DNA from: an uncultured Altererythrobacter sp.
GTDB lineage: Bacteria > Pseudomonadota > Alphaproteobacteria > Sphingomonadales > Sphingomonadaceae
Reading direction: 5' to 3'
DNA length: 34,829 nucleotides
Assembly (NCBI GenBank): GCA_913056125.1
Contig: CAJXNC010000018.1
Span: 1-34,829 of the forward strand
A model generated the notes under the pieces. It saw only the letters and a program-made list of their open reading frames with translations. It was not told where the DNA came from and searched no databases. The position numbers and the translations under genes are program-made. Positions 34,360-34,829 of the stretch are shown here, piece by piece (the first letter of the stretch is position 1; every line of letters begins with the position of its first letter).

Positions 34360-34829
34360 ATGATGAGCTTGAGGGCCACTAACAAAGCAGCCTCTCCCTA
34401 TATTGCGACCCTTCTGGGGTGCACTATTCTTGCCGGTCTTCCGGTTGCCGCTTCCGCCCAGGATGAAGGTGAAGGCCAGCCTGTAGAAGTTCCTGCAGTC
34501 GAAACGCCTGCGCCGGCTCCGGCGCCTGCTCCCGTGGCAACGGAAGAGCAGGGAGATATCATCCGCACGATCGCTGTCGCGGGCTCCCAGCGCCTCGAGC
34601 CCGAAACGATCATCAGCTATATCCAGATGCGTCCGGGCCAGGTCTATACTGCTGCCCGTGCCGACCAGGCACTGATCGACCTCGCCGCGACCGAGCTCTT
34701 TGCCGATTTCAGCATCGCCAACAACAATGGCAATGTGGTGATCACGGTTGAAGAAAACCCGATCATCAACCGCATCCTGTTCGAAGGCAATCGTCGCCTC
34801 GACACCGAAGACATCCTTCCCGAGGTCAA
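34360..34829 (+). CDS. bamA: Outer membrane protein assembly factor BamA (5' part, cut by window end)
   Basis: Only the first ~156 residues are present. A signal peptide (IATLLGCTILAGLPVAASA, likely cut before QDEG) is followed by a Pro/Ala/Glu linker, VEVPAVETPAPAPAPAPVA. POTRA 1 then reads IIRTIAVAGSQRLEPETIIS, then YIQMRPGQVYTAARADQALI and LFADFSIANNNGNVVITVEENP. POTRA 2 begins at IINRILFEGNRRLDTEDIL. BamA inserts beta-barrel proteins into the outer membrane. The start is ATG at 34360 or the in-frame ATG at 34363. The proline-rich linker before POTRA 1 is longer than in E. coli. The 166-nt gap from rseP may contain a promoter but none was convincing. Confidence 0.95.
   Translation, partial: MMSLRATNKAASPYIATLLGCTILAGLPVAASAQDEGEGQPVEVPAVETPAPAPAPAPVATEEQGDIIRTIAVAGSQRLEPETIISYIQMRPGQVYTAARADQALIDLAATELFADFSIANNNGNVVITVEENPIINRILFEGNRRLDTEDILPEV

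Overview
The window is a 34.8 kb stretch of alphaproteobacterial chromosome, most likely from Sphingomonadales and probably an Erythrobacteraceae-type organism. The evidence is the high-GC coding style, the NDUFS4-like complex I accessory protein, the DUF6456-type protein, and the gene orders yajC-secD-secF and rpsB-tsf-pyrH-frr-uppS-cdsA-dxr-rseP-bamA. The genus is an inference from protein style, not from a database search. Nearly all of the sequence is core housekeeping DNA. I see no prophage, insertion sequence, CRISPR array, toxin-antitoxin pair or secondary-metabolite cluster.

Layout. 1-77: tRNA-Pro(GGG), minus strand. 265-3202: yajC-secD-secF, the accessory part of the Sec translocon. 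3212-5776: a GT4 glycosyltransferase with an XRE regulator on the minus strand, a divergent DUF6456-type gene and a small unknown gene. 5829-7661: an ABC-F ATPase of the Uup type, minus strand. 7774-11143: two exported proteins (SIMPL and PepSY) followed by an OmpR-family response regulator and its histidine kinase. 11195-13384: a CPBP membrane protease, a chorismate mutase and a polyprenyl diphosphate synthase. 13413-16457: helicase hrpB, an NDUFS4-like complex I subunit and a small lipoprotein. 16539-19867: the SRP RNA gene ffs, an unusual long hairpin, dnaX, a YbaB/EbfC protein and an exported protein with a TonB-C-like domain. 19964-22954: lon and a HU gene with a clear terminator. 22963-24849: a lipoprotein of unknown function, an RlmB-type rRNA methyltransferase and tRNA-Tyr(GTA). 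25080-26864: psd-pssA, for phosphatidylethanolamine synthesis, and a small membrane protein. 27215-34829: the translation, nucleotide, isoprenoid and envelope supercluster, ending inside bamA.

How the genes work together. Envelope biogenesis links much of the window. SecDF-YajC and SRP RNA serve protein export. Psd, PssA and CdsA make phospholipid: CdsA supplies CDP-diacylglycerol to PssA, and Psd converts phosphatidylserine to phosphatidylethanolamine. UppS and Dxr serve isoprenoid and undecaprenyl carrier synthesis. RseP handles regulated intramembrane proteolysis and BamA handles outer-membrane protein assembly. A second theme is translation and proteostasis: S2, EF-Ts, RRF, RlmB, two tRNAs, Lon and the ABC-F protein.

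The least explained DNA is non-coding. One case is the segment between ffs and dnaX: a 22-bp perfect inverted repeat flanked by a 15-nt duplication of the ffs 3' end. The other is the trailer of tRNA-Tyr, which holds a 25-nt direct repeat of the tRNA 3' end and an 11-nt inverted copy of its T-arm. These are the best places to look for something undescribed. No multi-gene novel system is evident.
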